Positions 34,629-43,819 of a stretch of DNA of 64,000 nucleotides are shown here, piece by piece. Below the pieces are notes generated by a model. The model had not been told where the DNA came from and did no database searches. It worked only from the letters and a program-made list of their open reading frames with translations. Within the stretch, counting starts at the first letter, position 1. Every line of letters begins with the position of its first letter. A program made the translations under genes and the position numbers. Source of the DNA: Allonocardiopsis opalescens (GTDB taxonomy: Bacteria; Actinomycetota; Actinomycetes; Streptosporangiales; Streptosporangiaceae); NCBI RefSeq assembly GCF_003002095.1, contig NZ_PVZC01000009.1, forward strand, positions 328,682 through 392,681. The letters are read 5' to 3'.

Positions 34629-34870
34629 GAGCGCGGTTATAGGGGACTTGGGTCACCGCGTTACCCCCACTCCCGCCGGACCGAGATGACGTGCTCACCG
34701 TCGTGACCGCGGTTGTGGGGGAACAGGGTCACCGCGTTAACCCCACCTCCACCGGACCGAGACGACGCGCTCACCGTCGTGACCGCGGTTGTGGGGGAAC
34801 AGGGTCACCGCGTTAACCCCACCTCCACCGGACCGAGACGACGCGCTCACCGTCGTGGCCGCGGTTGTTC
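34629..34870. repeat. 76-bp tandem repeat, three units plus a fragment
   Basis: Units begin at 34629 (diverged), 34705, 34781 and 34857 (partial). Each contains GGTCACCGCGTTAACCCCAC (or a variant) and GACGCGCTCACCGTCGT. The two central units are identical over nearly the whole 76 bp. The frames crossing it are not gene-like. Confidence 0.85.
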
Positions 34871-35217
34871 TGGGGGCCGAGGTCACTACCACCCCACTTG
34901 CTTCGGTTCTGGTGCTCTGCGGTGTGGGCTTTGCTCGCTACGCTCGCTCGCCTGGTTCCGCGTGTATGGACGGCGGGGTTCTCGGACGCGGTGTGCGCCC
35001 TTGCTCCCTTCGCTCGCTTGGCTGCCGGTGTTGGTCTGCGGGTCTGTCTGGTCGTGGGTTCGGGGACCGGGGTGGAGACTCCTGGCCGGCGCTGTCGCGG
35101 TGACGGCGTGGGTGGTCTTTCGCAGCCTGCGCGACATGCTGAAGTAGACCCGGCCCGTCGGTACCGCCTGCGGCGCCGCCGCCGGGTGCTGAGGTCCACA
35201 CGGCTCCACACACCTAG
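34871..35217. other. non-coding region with no recognised gene
   Basis: About 350 bp between the tandem repeat and the ABC promoter region. It contains several TCGCTCG and GCTCGCT words of the type seen in short dispersed palindromes. No frame resembles a protein I know. Confidence 0.45.
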
Positions 35218-35407
35218 TTTATTCCACATGAAGGAAATGATGCGGATATCTATTGCAACCTGCGGAATGGAGCCGTAACTTGCCAGAAACCTGGTTGCCG
35301 CGTGCGGAATGCCCGCGCGGCACCCGGGAACCACGGGGGCCGATAGCGCCCGAGTCGGCGGCCTGGGGCCGGTGTGCTCCGGGCGCGGTGAGAAGGGCGG
35401 TGGTTCG
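35218..35407 (+). promoter_or_regulatory. promoter region of the ABC operon with repeated TGCGGAAT motif
   Basis: A local AT-rich stretch. TGCGGATAT at 35241, TGCGGAATG at 35261 and TGCGGAATG at 35303 are direct copies, and ATTCCACA at 35220 is a related inverted half. The core, TTCCGCA on the other strand, also occurs before the hydroxylase gene at 43840. It is probably a regulator binding region. Confidence 0.45.
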
Positions 35408-36289
35408 ATGGGTGCCGACACGGCTCCGGCGGTGCCCGCGGGGGCGGCCCTGGTGAGCGGGCGGGCGGGTGCGCCCGCGCGGGGCGGACGCGCCGGGCCG
35501 GTCCGAGCGCGGGCGCGGCGGTGGCGCGAACTGGGCGTGCGGGTGGGCGGTGTGCTCGCGGTGCTGGCCGCCTTCGAGCTGTGCTCGCGCCTCGGGGTGC
35601 TGCCCAGGCAGTGGTTCCCGCCGGTCAGCGAGATCTACGTCGAGCTGTTCCGGCTCGCCTTCGGGCGGCCGCTGTGGGTGGAGATCGGCCGCACGCTGAG
35701 CGGGTGGGCGATCGGGTTGGGGCTCGCCACGCTGCTGGCCGTCCCCGCCGGGGTGCTGCTGGGGTCCAGCAGGATCGCCTACCACCTGTCCAGGACGGTG
35801 ATCGAGTTCTTCCGGCCGGTGCCCTCGGTGGCGCTGATCCCGCTGGCCGTGCTGGTCTACGGCACCGGCCTGGACATGAAGGTCTTCCTGATCGTCTTCG
35901 TCACCTTCTGGCCCGTCCTGATGCAGACGATCTACGGCGTGCAGGACGTCGACCCCGTCGCCAAGGACACCGCCCGCTGCTACGGGCTGCCGCCCACGGC
36001 GGTGTTCCGGCTGATCACCCTGCCCAGCGCCGCCCCCTACATCGCCACCGGGCTGCGGCTGTCGTCCTCGGTCGCACTCGTGCTCGCGGTCACGGCCGAG
36101 CTGGTGGCCGGCTCCCCCGGGCTCGGCCAGGCCATCGTGGTGGCCCAGTCCAACGCGCTCATCACCCGGATGTACGCGCTGATCATCGTCACCGGGCTGG
36201 TCGGCTGGGGGCTCAACTCCGCCTTCCAGGCCGTCGAGGGGCGGCTGCTGCGCTGGCATCCCTCGCAGCGCCAGGAGGTGGCCCGATGA
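35408..36289 (+). CDS. ABC transporter permease (SsuC/TauC-like), first copy
   Basis: A 293-residue BPD_transp_1 permease with about six helices. The cytoplasmic EAA loop is DPVAKDTARCYGLPPTAVFR followed by LITLPSAAPYIATGLRLSSS. The N terminus has a Gly/Ala/Arg-rich tail. The ATG at 35408 is favoured by a GAGAAGGGCGG site. It is the first gene of a four-gene operon of nitrate/sulfonate/taurine type; its stop overlaps the next start (ATGA). The two permeases would form a heterodimer. Confidence 0.88.
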   Translation: MGADTAPAVPAGAALVSGRAGAPARGGRAGPVRARARRWRELGVRVGGVLAVLAAFELCSRLGVLPRQWFPPVSEIYVELFRLAFGRPLWVEIGRTLSGWAIGLGLATLLAVPAGVLLGSSRIAYHLSRTVIEFFRPVPSVALIPLAVLVYGTGLDMKVFLIVFVTFWPVLMQTIYGVQDVDPVAKDTARCYGLPPTAVFRLITLPSAAPYIATGLRLSSSVALVLAVTAELVAGSPGLGQAIVVAQSNALITRMYALIIVTGLVGWGLNSAFQAVEGRLLRWHPSQRQEVAR

Positions 36290-37152
36290 GCACCGAGCGC
36301 TCACCCGCACTGCGCCGCGCGGGCCTGGTCGCCCTGGAACTGTGCGTGCCGGTGCTGCTGCTGGTCGGCTACGGCCTGTGGTCCCACCGGGCGCTGGACT
36401 TCTACTTCCCGCCGCTGGGCGAGATCGCCGAGGTCTTCGGCCGGCTCTGGCTCTTCGACCGGGTGCCCGGCGACCTGCTGCCCAGCCTGGTGCGGATGCT
36501 GGCCGGCTACGCGCTGTCCGTCGTGCTCGGGGTGGGCGCCGGGCTGCTGCTGGGGCTGTCGCGGCTGCTGCGCACCGCCGCCGAGCCGGTGGTGGAGTTC
36601 CTGCGCGCGCTGCCCGCGCCCGCGCTGATCCCCTTCGCGCTGCTGCTGTTCGGCGCAGGCGACGGCGCCAAGGTGTTCGTCATCGTGCTCGGCGCGGTCT
36701 GGCCCATCCTGCTCAACACCATCGACGGCGTGCGCGGCGTCGACGCCCAGCAGCTGGACATGGCCCGCGCCTACCGGGTGCCCTTCGCCGCCCGGGTGCT
36801 GCACATCGTGCTGCCGGCCGCCTCGCCGCGCATCTTCGCCGGGATGCGCACCAGCCTGGCCATCGCCATCATCCTGATGGTCGTGTCGGAGATGGTGGCC
36901 AGCAGCAACGGCCTGGGCTACTTCGTGCTGGAGTCGCAGCGCTCCTTCGCCATCCCCGAGATGTGGACCGGCATCATCCTGCTCGGCGTGCTCGGCTACG
37001 CGCTGAACTGGGTCTTCCTCCGGGTCGAGCGGCGCGCCCTGTTCTGGCACCGCGGCGCGCGCGGCCGGCTCGGCACCGCAGGCCCGCCGGGCCGCCGCGG
37101 CCGCGCCGCCCGCCCTCGATCCGCCCCGTCCCCGGAGGTCACCGATGCTTGA
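36286..37152 (+). CDS. ABC transporter permease (SsuC/TauC-like), second copy
   Basis: A 288-residue permease. The N-terminal helix is LVALELCVPVLLLVGYGLW. The EAA loop is DAQQLDMARAYRVPFAARVL followed by HIVLPAASPRIFAGMRTSLA. A basic Arg/Gly-rich tail follows the last helix. It overlaps the first permease at the start and the ATPase gene at the end (8 bp), so all are co-translated. Confidence 0.88.
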   Translation: MSTERSPALRRAGLVALELCVPVLLLVGYGLWSHRALDFYFPPLGEIAEVFGRLWLFDRVPGDLLPSLVRMLAGYALSVVLGVGAGLLLGLSRLLRTAAEPVVEFLRALPAPALIPFALLLFGAGDGAKVFVIVLGAVWPILLNTIDGVRGVDAQQLDMARAYRVPFAARVLHIVLPAASPRIFAGMRTSLAIAIILMVVSEMVASSNGLGYFVLESQRSFAIPEMWTGIILLGVLGYALNWVFLRVERRALFWHRGARGRLGTAGPPGRRGRAARPRSAPSPEVTDA

Positions 37153-37945
37153 CGTACTGGGCCTGCGCAAGGTCCACGGCCCCGACCCCGACGGCCCGCC
37201 GGCCGTCGCGGACCTGGACTTCTCCGTCGCGGCGGGCGAGTTCGTCGCGATCCTCGGCTCCTCGGGCTGCGGCAAGACCACCATGCTGCGCTGCCTGTCG
37301 GGCCTGGTGCCGCCGACGGCGGGCGAGGTGCTGCTGCACGGCGCCCCCGTCACCGGCCCGCCCAAGGACATGGCCTTCGTCTTCCAGGACTACAGCCGCT
37401 CGCTGCTGCCGTGGATGACGGTGCGGCGCAATGTCGCCTTCCCGCTGCGCTACCAGGGCGTCACCGGGCCGGCGGCGCGGACCGCCACCGAGGAGGCGCT
37501 GGCCGCCGTCGGGCTGGCCGGGCGCGGCGACCGCTTCCCCTGGCAGCTGTCGGGCGGTATGCAGCAGCGGGTGGCCATCGCCCGCGCCCTGGCCTACCGG
37601 CCCAAGCTGCTGCTGATGGACGAGCCCTTCGCCTCCGTCGACGCCCAGACCCGGGCCGGCCTGGAGGACCTGCTATTGGAGGTGCGGGAGCGCTACGACA
37701 TCACCGTCGTGTTCGTCACGCACGACATCGACGAGGCCGTCTACCTGGCCGACCGGGTGCTGGTGCTGCGCCCGCCCGCCCACGTCAGCCTGGCCGTCGA
37801 CGTGGACCTGCCCCGGCCGCGGCACCAGGTCGACACCAAGCGGCTGCCCGAGTTCGGCCGGCTGCGCGCCGAGCTGTTCGCGGCCCTGGACGGCGGCGGG
37901 CGCGACGCGGCCGCACCGGCCCCGAGCCCGGCCGACGCCGGATGA
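37145..37945 (+). CDS. ABC transporter ATP-binding protein (SsuB/TauB-like)
   Basis: A 266-residue ATPase. Walker A is [10 protein letters not shown], the Q loop is [14 protein letters not shown], the signature is [16 protein letters not shown], Walker B is [13 protein letters not shown] and the H loop is [30 protein letters not shown] is typical of the nitrate/sulfonate/taurine group. It powers the two upstream permeases, and its stop overlaps the substrate-binding protein start (ATGA). Confidence 0.93.
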   Translation: MLDVLGLRKVHGPDPDGPPAVADLDFSVAAGEFVAILGSSGCGKTTMLRCLSGLVPPTAGEVLLHGAPVTGPPKDMAFVFQDYSRSLLPWMTVRRNVAFPLRYQGVTGPAARTATEEALAAVGLAGRGDRFPWQLSGGMQQRVAIARALAYRPKLLLMDEPFASVDAQTRAGLEDLLLEVRERYDITVVFVTHDIDEAVYLADRVLVLRPPAHVSLAVDVDLPRPRHQVDTKRLPEFGRLRAELFAALDGGGRDAAAPAPSPADAG

Positions 37946-38946
37946 GGCCCCCGACGACCCGGCCGCGCGCCCGCCGCGGCCTGCGCGGACTGGCCGCGCT
38001 GGCGGCCGTGGCACTGCTGGGCGCGGGCTGCACCGACTACGGCGGCGACCTGTCCGGCGCTGCCGGCGCCCGGGCGGGCGGCGAGGACACCGTCGTGGTC
38101 TCCGACACCGCCGGCACCCCGCTGGCCTTCCTCGCCTACGGCGTGCGGCAGGGCTACTTCGCGGCCGAGGGCATCGAGGTGGAGGTGCGCCCCTCCAGCG
38201 GCGGCGCCACGGTCATCCCCTCGCTGATGAGCGGCGACGTGGACATCGTCGGCTCCAATGTGGTCTCGGCGATGATCGCGATGGGCCGCCGGATGCCGGT
38301 GCGGATGGTGGCGGCCGGCACCAGCACGGCCGAGGAGCCCGAAGACGACTTCTCCTCCCTGATGGTGCCGCCCGACAGCCCGATCCGGGACGCCGCCGAC
38401 CTGGCCGGCGCCCGCATCGCGGTGAACACGCTGCAGAACATCAACGACGTGGTGCTCTACTCGGCGCTGCGGGAGCGCGGCGTGGACCTGGCGAGCGTGG
38501 AGCTGGTCGAGATGCCGCTGCCAGACATGGCGGCGGCGGTACAGCGCGGCGATGTGGACGCGGCCGCGCTGATCGAGCCCTTCGCCACCATCGGCCGCTC
38601 CCAGGGGCTGCGCGACGTGCTGCGTCCCTACAGCGACCTGCGCCCCAGTCTGCAGATCGGCACCTTCCTGATGACCGAGCGCACCATCGAGGAGCGGCCG
38701 GAGCTGGCCGCGGCCTTCCAGGCCGGGGTGCGGGCCACCGCCGAGGCGGTCCGCGCCGATCCGGAGTCCTTCCGCGCGGCGCTGCCCGAGATCAGCGAGG
38801 TGGATCCGGAGCTGGCCGCCGAGATGGACCTACCGGTGTGGAACGGCACCACCGACCGGGAGTCGATCGAGCTGATCCACGCCGAGATGGTCGAGTTCGG
38901 GCTGACCGAGGCCGAACTGGACTACGAGGGCAGCGTGCTGGGCTAG
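37942..38946 (+). CDS. ABC transporter substrate-binding lipoprotein (SsuA/NMT1-like)
   Basis: A 334-residue lipoprotein. A twin-basic N terminus and hydrophobic stretch end in the lipobox LLGAGC (Cys29 or so). The mature part starts with DTVVVSDTAGTPLAFLAYGV and the lobe motifs GYFAAEGIEVEVRPSSGG, MSGDVDIVGSNVVSAMIAMG and DVDAAALIEPF. NMT1/SsuA relatives bind sulfonates, nitrate, thiamine precursors or aromatic acids. Adjacency to the gentisate genes makes an aromatic acid possible, but this is inference. Confidence 0.88.
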   Translation: MRPPTTRPRARRGLRGLAALAAVALLGAGCTDYGGDLSGAAGARAGGEDTVVVSDTAGTPLAFLAYGVRQGYFAAEGIEVEVRPSSGGATVIPSLMSGDVDIVGSNVVSAMIAMGRRMPVRMVAAGTSTAEEPEDDFSSLMVPPDSPIRDAADLAGARIAVNTLQNINDVVLYSALRERGVDLASVELVEMPLPDMAAAVQRGDVDAAALIEPFATIGRSQGLRDVLRPYSDLRPSLQIGTFLMTERTIEERPELAAAFQAGVRATAEAVRADPESFRAALPEISEVDPELAAEMDLPVWNGTTDRESIELIHAEMVEFGLTEAELDYEGSVLG

Positions 38947-39079
38947 CCGGGCGGCCGGTCCCGGCCGTCCGGCCCCCCGGACATGGGATGTGCGCCGCGG
39001 ATCTGCGATGCTAGCCGCCCGAACGCCCGCCGTCCGCCACGGGGGCGTCCGCACTCCGGACACACGACAGGACTCCCCC

Positions 39080-39637
39080 ATGATGAACGCACGCGCCCGC
39101 CGGGTCCCCATGGTCATCGGCACCGTCTCCGCCGGTGTCGCCGCCGCCATCCTGCTGGTCATGGGCGTGATCTTCACCGCGGTCGGCGGCATCGACTACA
39201 CCTCGTACACCGGGCGGGCCGAGGCCGTGGTGGTAGAGGTGATCACCGAGAGGAACACCGTCGGCTCCGGCTCGGACCGCAGGAGCCGGGTGGACACCGA
39301 CACCTACGTCGGCTACACCGCCGAAGGCCAGGAGTTCGGCCGCGTCCTGCTGAACGGGCTCAACCCCGACAGCTACGCCGAGGGCCAGAGCCTCACCGTC
39401 GCCTACGACCCCGCGAACCCCGGCTCCCCGGTCACCGTGGCGAGCACCGAGCCGGGCGCCATGGACACCTTCCGCTGGGTCGGCATCGCGCTGCTGGTGG
39501 CGGGCGGGGTGGTCGCCGTGGTCGCGGTGGTACTGATCGTCAAGCTCGTCTCCGGCCGCCGCGCCCGCCCGTCCGGCCCCGCCCCGGGCCCCTACGGGTA
39601 CCAGCCGCAGGGCTATCCGCCGCCGCCGCACAACTGA
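39080..39637 (+). CDS. DUF3592 membrane protein
   Basis: A 185-residue protein with two helices flanking an extracytoplasmic beta domain. Helix 1 is VSAGVAAAILLVMGVIFTAV. The domain includes AEAVVVEVITERNTVGSGSD and VGYTAEGQEF and ends VAYDPANPGSPVTV. Helix 2 is WVGIALLVAGGVVAVVAVVL. The C terminus is Pro/Gly/Tyr-rich. DUF3592 proteins have this plan and no known function. Confidence 0.75.
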   Translation: MMNARARRVPMVIGTVSAGVAAAILLVMGVIFTAVGGIDYTSYTGRAEAVVVEVITERNTVGSGSDRRSRVDTDTYVGYTAEGQEFGRVLLNGLNPDSYAEGQSLTVAYDPANPGSPVTVASTEPGAMDTFRWVGIALLVAGGVVAVVAVVLIVKLVSGRRARPSGPAPGPYGYQPQGYPPPPHN

Positions 39638-39653
39638 GCGCGGCCGGGCTTGC

Positions 39654-40445
39654 TCACACCTGCGCGCGCAGCAACTCCAGCACGGCGTCGCGGGCGCGCA
39701 GCACGGCGGGGGCGAGTTCGGCGCCGTCGGCGCGGGTGGGCATCCGGCTGGCCGGGATGACCACGGCGATGGAGGCGAGCGGGGCGTCGGTGAGGTCGCG
39801 CAGCACCGCCGAGACCGCGCTGATGCCGTTCTCGCCCTCCTCGACGTTGACGGCGTAGCCGTCGCGGCGGATCTGCACCAGCTCCGCCTCCAGGTCGTCC
39901 CAGACCGCGATGGACGCCTCCGTGCGGGCGGTCAGCTCGCGGTCGGCGTAGCGGCGGGCCAGCTCGGGCTCTGGCAGCGCGGCCAGGATGGCCTTGCCCG
40001 CCGCGGTGCAGTGGGCGGGCAGCACCACGCCGGTGCGGTTGCCGACCCGCACGGCGCGCGGCCCCTCGACGCAGTCGACGAAGCGGACGTTGCGCCCTTC
40101 GAGCACCGACAGGCTGACGGTCTCCTGGGTCTGCTCGCGCAGCTCCTCCAGGATGGGGTGGGCGACCCGGCGGATGTCGATGCGGCCGATGGCGGCCAGG
40201 CCGATCTCGTTGAGGACCGGGCCGGGGCGGTAGGCGCCGTTGGGCTTGTCCTGGATGACGAAGCCGCGGCTGCGCAGCGCGTTGAGCAGCCGGTGGGCGG
40301 TGGACGGCGCCACGCTCAGCAGTGACGCCGCCTCCGAGACCCGCAGGGCGTGGCGCTCTCCGATCAGTTCGAGCAGCCGCAGCGCGTTGTCCACCGAGCT
40401 CGACGTGCCTCGGGGTGCAGGTGAGCCGGGTCTCGGGTTCGACAT
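39654..40445 (-). CDS. IclR-family transcriptional regulator
   Basis: A 263-residue regulator. The winged helix has VDNALRLLELIGERHALRVS and VAPSTAHRLLNALRSRGFVI. The C-terminal effector domain has ETVSLSVLEGRNVRFVDCVE, LPAHCTAAGKAILAALPE and YAVNVEEGENGISAVSA. It lies 52 bp after the FAH-family gene on the same strand, the last gene of a gentisate operon. It is probably the regulator of this pathway, with an aromatic acid as effector. Confidence 0.92.
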   Translation of the reverse strand: MSNPRPGSPAPRGTSSSVDNALRLLELIGERHALRVSEAASLLSVAPSTAHRLLNALRSRGFVIQDKPNGAYRPGPVLNEIGLAAIGRIDIRRVAHPILEELREQTQETVSLSVLEGRNVRFVDCVEGPRAVRVGNRTGVVLPAHCTAAGKAILAALPEPELARRYADRELTARTEASIAVWDDLEAELVQIRRDGYAVNVEEGENGISAVSAVLRDLTDAPLASIAVVIPASRMPTRADGAELAPAVLRARDAVLELLRAQV

Positions 40446-40497
40446 GAAAGAACTTTATCGCAGAGTTTTTTCACTTAGAGCAATATGGCCGCCACTG

Positions 40498-41367
40498 TCA
40501 GCGCACGCCCAAGCGCATCTCGCCGATTCCGCTGATCGACGCCGCCAACCGGTCGCCGGGCCGGATCGGGCCGACCCCGGGCGGCGCCCCGGTGAAGATC
40601 AGGTCGCCGGGCACCAGGGTCATCATCCGCGAGGCGTAGCTGACGATCGCCGGCACCTTGGTGATCATGTCGCGGGTGCGCACGTCCTGGCGCGGCTCGC
40701 CGTTGACGTCCAAGCGGATCTCCAGGCCGGAGGGGTCGCCGATCTCGTCGGCGGTGGTGATCCAGGGGCCGAGCGGGCTGAAGGTGTCGTAGCTCTTGCG
40801 CCGGGAGCGGTCGGCGTCGGCGCGCACGGTGATGTCCAGGCCCATGGTGTAGCCCATCACGTGGTCGAGCGCGTCGGACTCGGGGATGTCCCTGCCGCCG
40901 GTGCCGACCACCACGACCAGCTCGGACTCGTGGTGCACCTCGTGGCCGGCCTCGACCACGTCGGCCGGGAGCCTGATGTCCTCGGCCGGCCCGGACAGCG
41001 AACTGGGGGCCTTGAGGAAGACGTCGAAGCGCATCATCCACGCCTCCACCCGGCCCAGGGTGCGCTCCTGCACGCCGTGCATCTCGGCGACGTGGTCGGC
41101 GTAGTTGGACGCCGTCGCGACGATCTTGCTCGGGTTCAGCGCCGGAGCGCGCAGCCGCACCCGCTCCAGCGGGACGCGGGTGCCCTCGGCGGCGGCCCGG
41201 GCCAGCGCGTCGCAGACCCCGGCGCGGTCGCGGCAGAGCCGCCGCCACCACCCGGCGGTGACGGGGTCGGGATCGTGCGGCCACGGCAGCGCCGAGGTGA
41301 CGTCGACGAGCGCGGTGCCGTCCACGACGACGCCGAGCCGGTGGTCGTCGAACAGGGCCAGCTTCAT
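40498..41367 (-). CDS. fumarylacetoacetate hydrolase-family protein, probable fumarylpyruvate hydrolase
   Basis: A 289-residue FAH-fold hydrolase. The core includes KIVATASNYADHVAEMHGVQ, FLKAPSSLSGPAEDIRLP, the metal site HEVHHESELVVVVGTGGRDI, then VMGYTMGLDITVRADADRSR and a final GDLIFTGAPPGVGPIRPGD. Next to a gentisate dioxygenase it most likely splits fumarylpyruvate (or maleylpyruvate) to pyruvate plus fumarate or maleate. A maleylpyruvate isomerase gene is not in the operon. Confidence 0.85.
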   Translation of the reverse strand: MKLALFDDHRLGVVVDGTALVDVTSALPWPHDPDPVTAGWWRRLCRDRAGVCDALARAAAEGTRVPLERVRLRAPALNPSKIVATASNYADHVAEMHGVQERTLGRVEAWMMRFDVFLKAPSSLSGPAEDIRLPADVVEAGHEVHHESELVVVVGTGGRDIPESDALDHVMGYTMGLDITVRADADRSRRKSYDTFSPLGPWITTADEIGDPSGLEIRLDVNGEPRQDVRTRDMITKVPAIVSYASRMMTLVPGDLIFTGAPPGVGPIRPGDRLAASISGIGEMRLGVR

Positions 41368-41425
41368 CGGGTGAGCCTTTCCGGGGGCGGATCGGGCCTG
41401 GTCGGCCGGTCGGGTGGGGGGAGGG

Positions 41426-42538
41426 TCAGGCCGGTTCGAAGACGCCGGTGACCTCCTGGGGCACCGCCAGCGTCTCCTCTCGGTAGATGCCCAGCGCGCG
41501 CAGCACCGGGGTGTCGCTGAGGCTGAAGAGGTCGGCCTGGCCGCCCTCGGCGCGGTGCTCGGCGGCGGCCCAGGACGGCACCACGAACATGTCGCCGCTG
41601 GTCCAGTCGAAGCGCCGGCCCGCGATCACGCTGCTGCCGGAGCCGCGGAAGACCACGTACACGGTGTTGCCGCTGCGCCGCACCGGCGGCGAGGCGGCGC
41701 CGGGGACCAGCCGGTGCGCGGTGCAGGCCAGGGTGGGCAGCACGCTGGCGCCCGAGCGCGGATTGGTGAACTCCGCGCTCACCATGCCGCCGCCGGCCGC
41801 CTCGGCCTCGGCCAGCCGGGTCAGCCGGGCGTCGGTGTCGGCCCAGCGGTACACCAGCAGCGGGGACGGCTCGGGGTCGAGCGCGGAGCGCACCGCGCCG
41901 TCGGCCATCCGGCGCTCGGCCGGGACCCCGGCGTGCGCCGCCTCCGAGCGGTTGTGCTCGCCGCGCACCGGCTGGTTCAGCTCGGGGTGCTGCTCGAAGA
42001 AGATGCCGTCCAGCGCCTCGATCATCGGCAGGTCCAGGCCGTCGAACCAGAACATGTCGGAGTCGCCGCCGTTGCTGTGGTCGTGCCAGGCCTTGGCTGG
42101 GGTGAGCACGAGGTCGCCGGGCCCCATGTCGCAGGCGTCGCCGTCCACGGTGGTCCACACCCCCCGGCCCGCCAGCACGAAGCGGATCGCGCCGGGGGTG
42201 TGGCGGTGGGCGGGCGCGGACTCGCGCGGGCCCAGGCACTGCAGGGCGCCCCACAGGGTGCCGGCCGCGTAGGGGCGGCCGCCCAGGCCGGGATTGGCCA
42301 GGGACAGCACGCGGCGCTCGCCGCCGCGCTCCACCGGCACCAGCCGGATCGCCCGCTCGGCGAGCGGGCGCATGGTGGCGCCGCGCCACAGCCACGGCAC
42401 CGCGCGGGGCCGGGGCTCGGGGGTGAGCAGCTGCTCGGTGATCGTCCACAGCGGGCGCAGCCCGGCGGCGTCCAGGTCGCGGTAGAGCGCGTCCAGTTCG
42501 GGCTCGGCGGCGGTGTCGGCGGGCGGGTGCACGGACAT
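41426..42538 (-). CDS. gentisate 1,2-dioxygenase-like bicupin
   Basis: Ring-cleaving Fe(II) dioxygenase that would open gentisate to maleylpyruvate. It has 370 residues and two cupin domains. The N-terminal one has the iron ligands in PAHRHTPGAIRFVLAGRGVW and KAWHDHSNGG. The C-terminal cupin has GNTVYVVFRGSGSSVIAGRR and DMFVVPSWAAAEHRAEGG. The start region RPLWTITEQLLTPEPRP matches gentisate/1-hydroxy-2-naphthoate dioxygenases. Its neighbours are a 3-hydroxybenzoate hydroxylase-like gene and an FAH hydrolase, which support gentisate as substrate. Confidence 0.9.
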   Translation of the reverse strand: MSVHPPADTAAEPELDALYRDLDAAGLRPLWTITEQLLTPEPRPRAVPWLWRGATMRPLAERAIRLVPVERGGERRVLSLANPGLGGRPYAAGTLWGALQCLGPRESAPAHRHTPGAIRFVLAGRGVWTTVDGDACDMGPGDLVLTPAKAWHDHSNGGDSDMFWFDGLDLPMIEALDGIFFEQHPELNQPVRGEHNRSEAAHAGVPAERRMADGAVRSALDPEPSPLLVYRWADTDARLTRLAEAEAAGGGMVSAEFTNPRSGASVLPTLACTAHRLVPGAASPPVRRSGNTVYVVFRGSGSSVIAGRRFDWTSGDMFVVPSWAAAEHRAEGGQADLFSLSDTPVLRALGIYREETLAVPQEVTGVFEPA

Positions 42539-42565
42539 GTCGGCCTCCTGGTGGCGGTGCGGCGG

Positions 42566-43819
42566 TCAGACGGCGGCGGCGCGCGGCACTTCGCCGGGCG
42601 GCAGGCCCACCCCGAAGCGGCGGACGCTCTCCAGCAGCGAGGCGCGGCGCATGTAGCGGCGGGCCCGGTCGGGATCGGCGGCGATGGCGCGCATCTCGTC
42701 GTGCGACGCCTTGCGGCGGGCGTCGTCGGCCTCCATCAGCCGCTCGGTGTTGCGCTGGGTGTCGGCCTGGACGTACTCCACCGCGATCTGGTGGCGGATC
42801 CGGGCGAAGGCGTCGAGTTCGGCCTCCTCGTCGGCCTCGCCGGCGCGGATCCTGGCCAGCCGGCGGGTGAGGTCGACGGCGTCGTGGATGCCGCTGTTGA
42901 GACCGACCCCGCCCATCGGGCTGTTGATGTGGGCGGCGTCGCCGACCAGGGCGACCGGCCCGGCGCGGAAGCGCTCGGCCACCCGCTGGTGCACCTTGTA
43001 GATCTGGTGGTCCACGATCGGGTAGCCGCCGGGCAGCGGCGCCAGGCCCTGCATCTGCGCCTGGAGGGTGTCGGGGGCGGTCGCCTGCTCGCGGCTCGTT
43101 TCGGGCCGCACCGGCCACACCGCCCGCCACGACTCCGGCGTGCGCAGCAGGAAGAGCCACTCGTCGGGGTCGGCGATGTAGTTGACGTCGGCGATGCCGG
43201 GCAGCAGCGAGCGCAGGTCGACGCTGGTGCTGGCGATCAGGAAGCGCTGCGGGTAGGTGTAGCCGGTGAAGTCCACCCCCAGGCAGCGGCGCACGGTGCT
43301 GCCCGGGCCGTCGGCCCCCACCAGGTGGCTGCCGCGCAGCTCGTGCTCGCCGCCGGCGTCGCGGACGGTGACCGCGACGCCGCCGGCGTCCGCGCGCACC
43401 CCGGTGACGGTGGTGCCGAAGCGCAGTTCGACCAGGGGGTCGGCGGCCAGCCGCTCGTGCAGCATCCGGACCAGGTGCTGCTGGTTGAGCTGGAGCCGGT
43501 ACGGATAGGGCGTCTCGTCGGCCAGCAGGCCGAAGTCGAAGGCGGCGACCAGCCCGGCCCGGCGGTCCCTGAAGTGGTACACGGGCACGACCAGGCCCTC
43601 GGCGTGCATCCGCCCGGCCACGCCGAGCTCGTCGAGCAGTTCGAGGGTGGCGGCGTGGAAGGTGGAGGCCCGCCAGTCGGTCCTGGGCACCGGGTCGGTC
43701 TCGACCACCGCGACGGGGATCCCGGCCTGGGCCAGGCTCGCCGCCGCGACCATCCCCACCGGCCCGGCGCCCGCGACGACGACCGGCTGCTCCGCGCGGG
43801 CGTGCGCGTGTGCTGTCAT
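42566..43819 (-). CDS. FAD-dependent aromatic hydroxylase, probable 3-hydroxybenzoate 6-hydroxylase
   Basis: A 417-residue flavoprotein monooxygenase of the PHBH group. It has the FAD motif VVVAGAGPVGMVAAASLAQA, GADGPGSTVRRCLG, and the second FAD motif VALVGDAAHINSPMGGVGLN. It is the first gene of the operon and precedes gentisate dioxygenase, so NADH-dependent conversion of 3-hydroxybenzoate to gentisate is the best guess; salicylate 5-hydroxylation is possible. The ATG at 43819 has AAGGGG upstream. Confidence 0.85.
   Translation of the reverse strand: MTAHAHARAEQPVVVAGAGPVGMVAAASLAQAGIPVAVVETDPVPRTDWRASTFHAATLELLDELGVAGRMHAEGLVVPVYHFRDRRAGLVAAFDFGLLADETPYPYRLQLNQQHLVRMLHERLAADPLVELRFGTTVTGVRADAGGVAVTVRDAGGEHELRGSHLVGADGPGSTVRRCLGVDFTGYTYPQRFLIASTSVDLRSLLPGIADVNYIADPDEWLFLLRTPESWRAVWPVRPETSREQATAPDTLQAQMQGLAPLPGGYPIVDHQIYKVHQRVAERFRAGPVALVGDAAHINSPMGGVGLNSGIHDAVDLTRRLARIRAGEADEEAELDAFARIRHQIAVEYVQADTQRNTERLMEADDARRKASHDEMRAIAADPDRARRYMRRASLLESVRRFGVGLPPGEVPRAAAV

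Noticed and set aside
34713..35147. Frame containing the repeated MWGNRVTALTPPPP peptide
   Set aside because: The repeat peptide is simply the 76-bp tandem repeat translated; there is no ribosome binding site and the rest is low quality.
34409..35217. tRNA as the attachment site of an integrated island
   Set aside because: I found no second copy of the tRNA 3' end in the window and no integrase after it.
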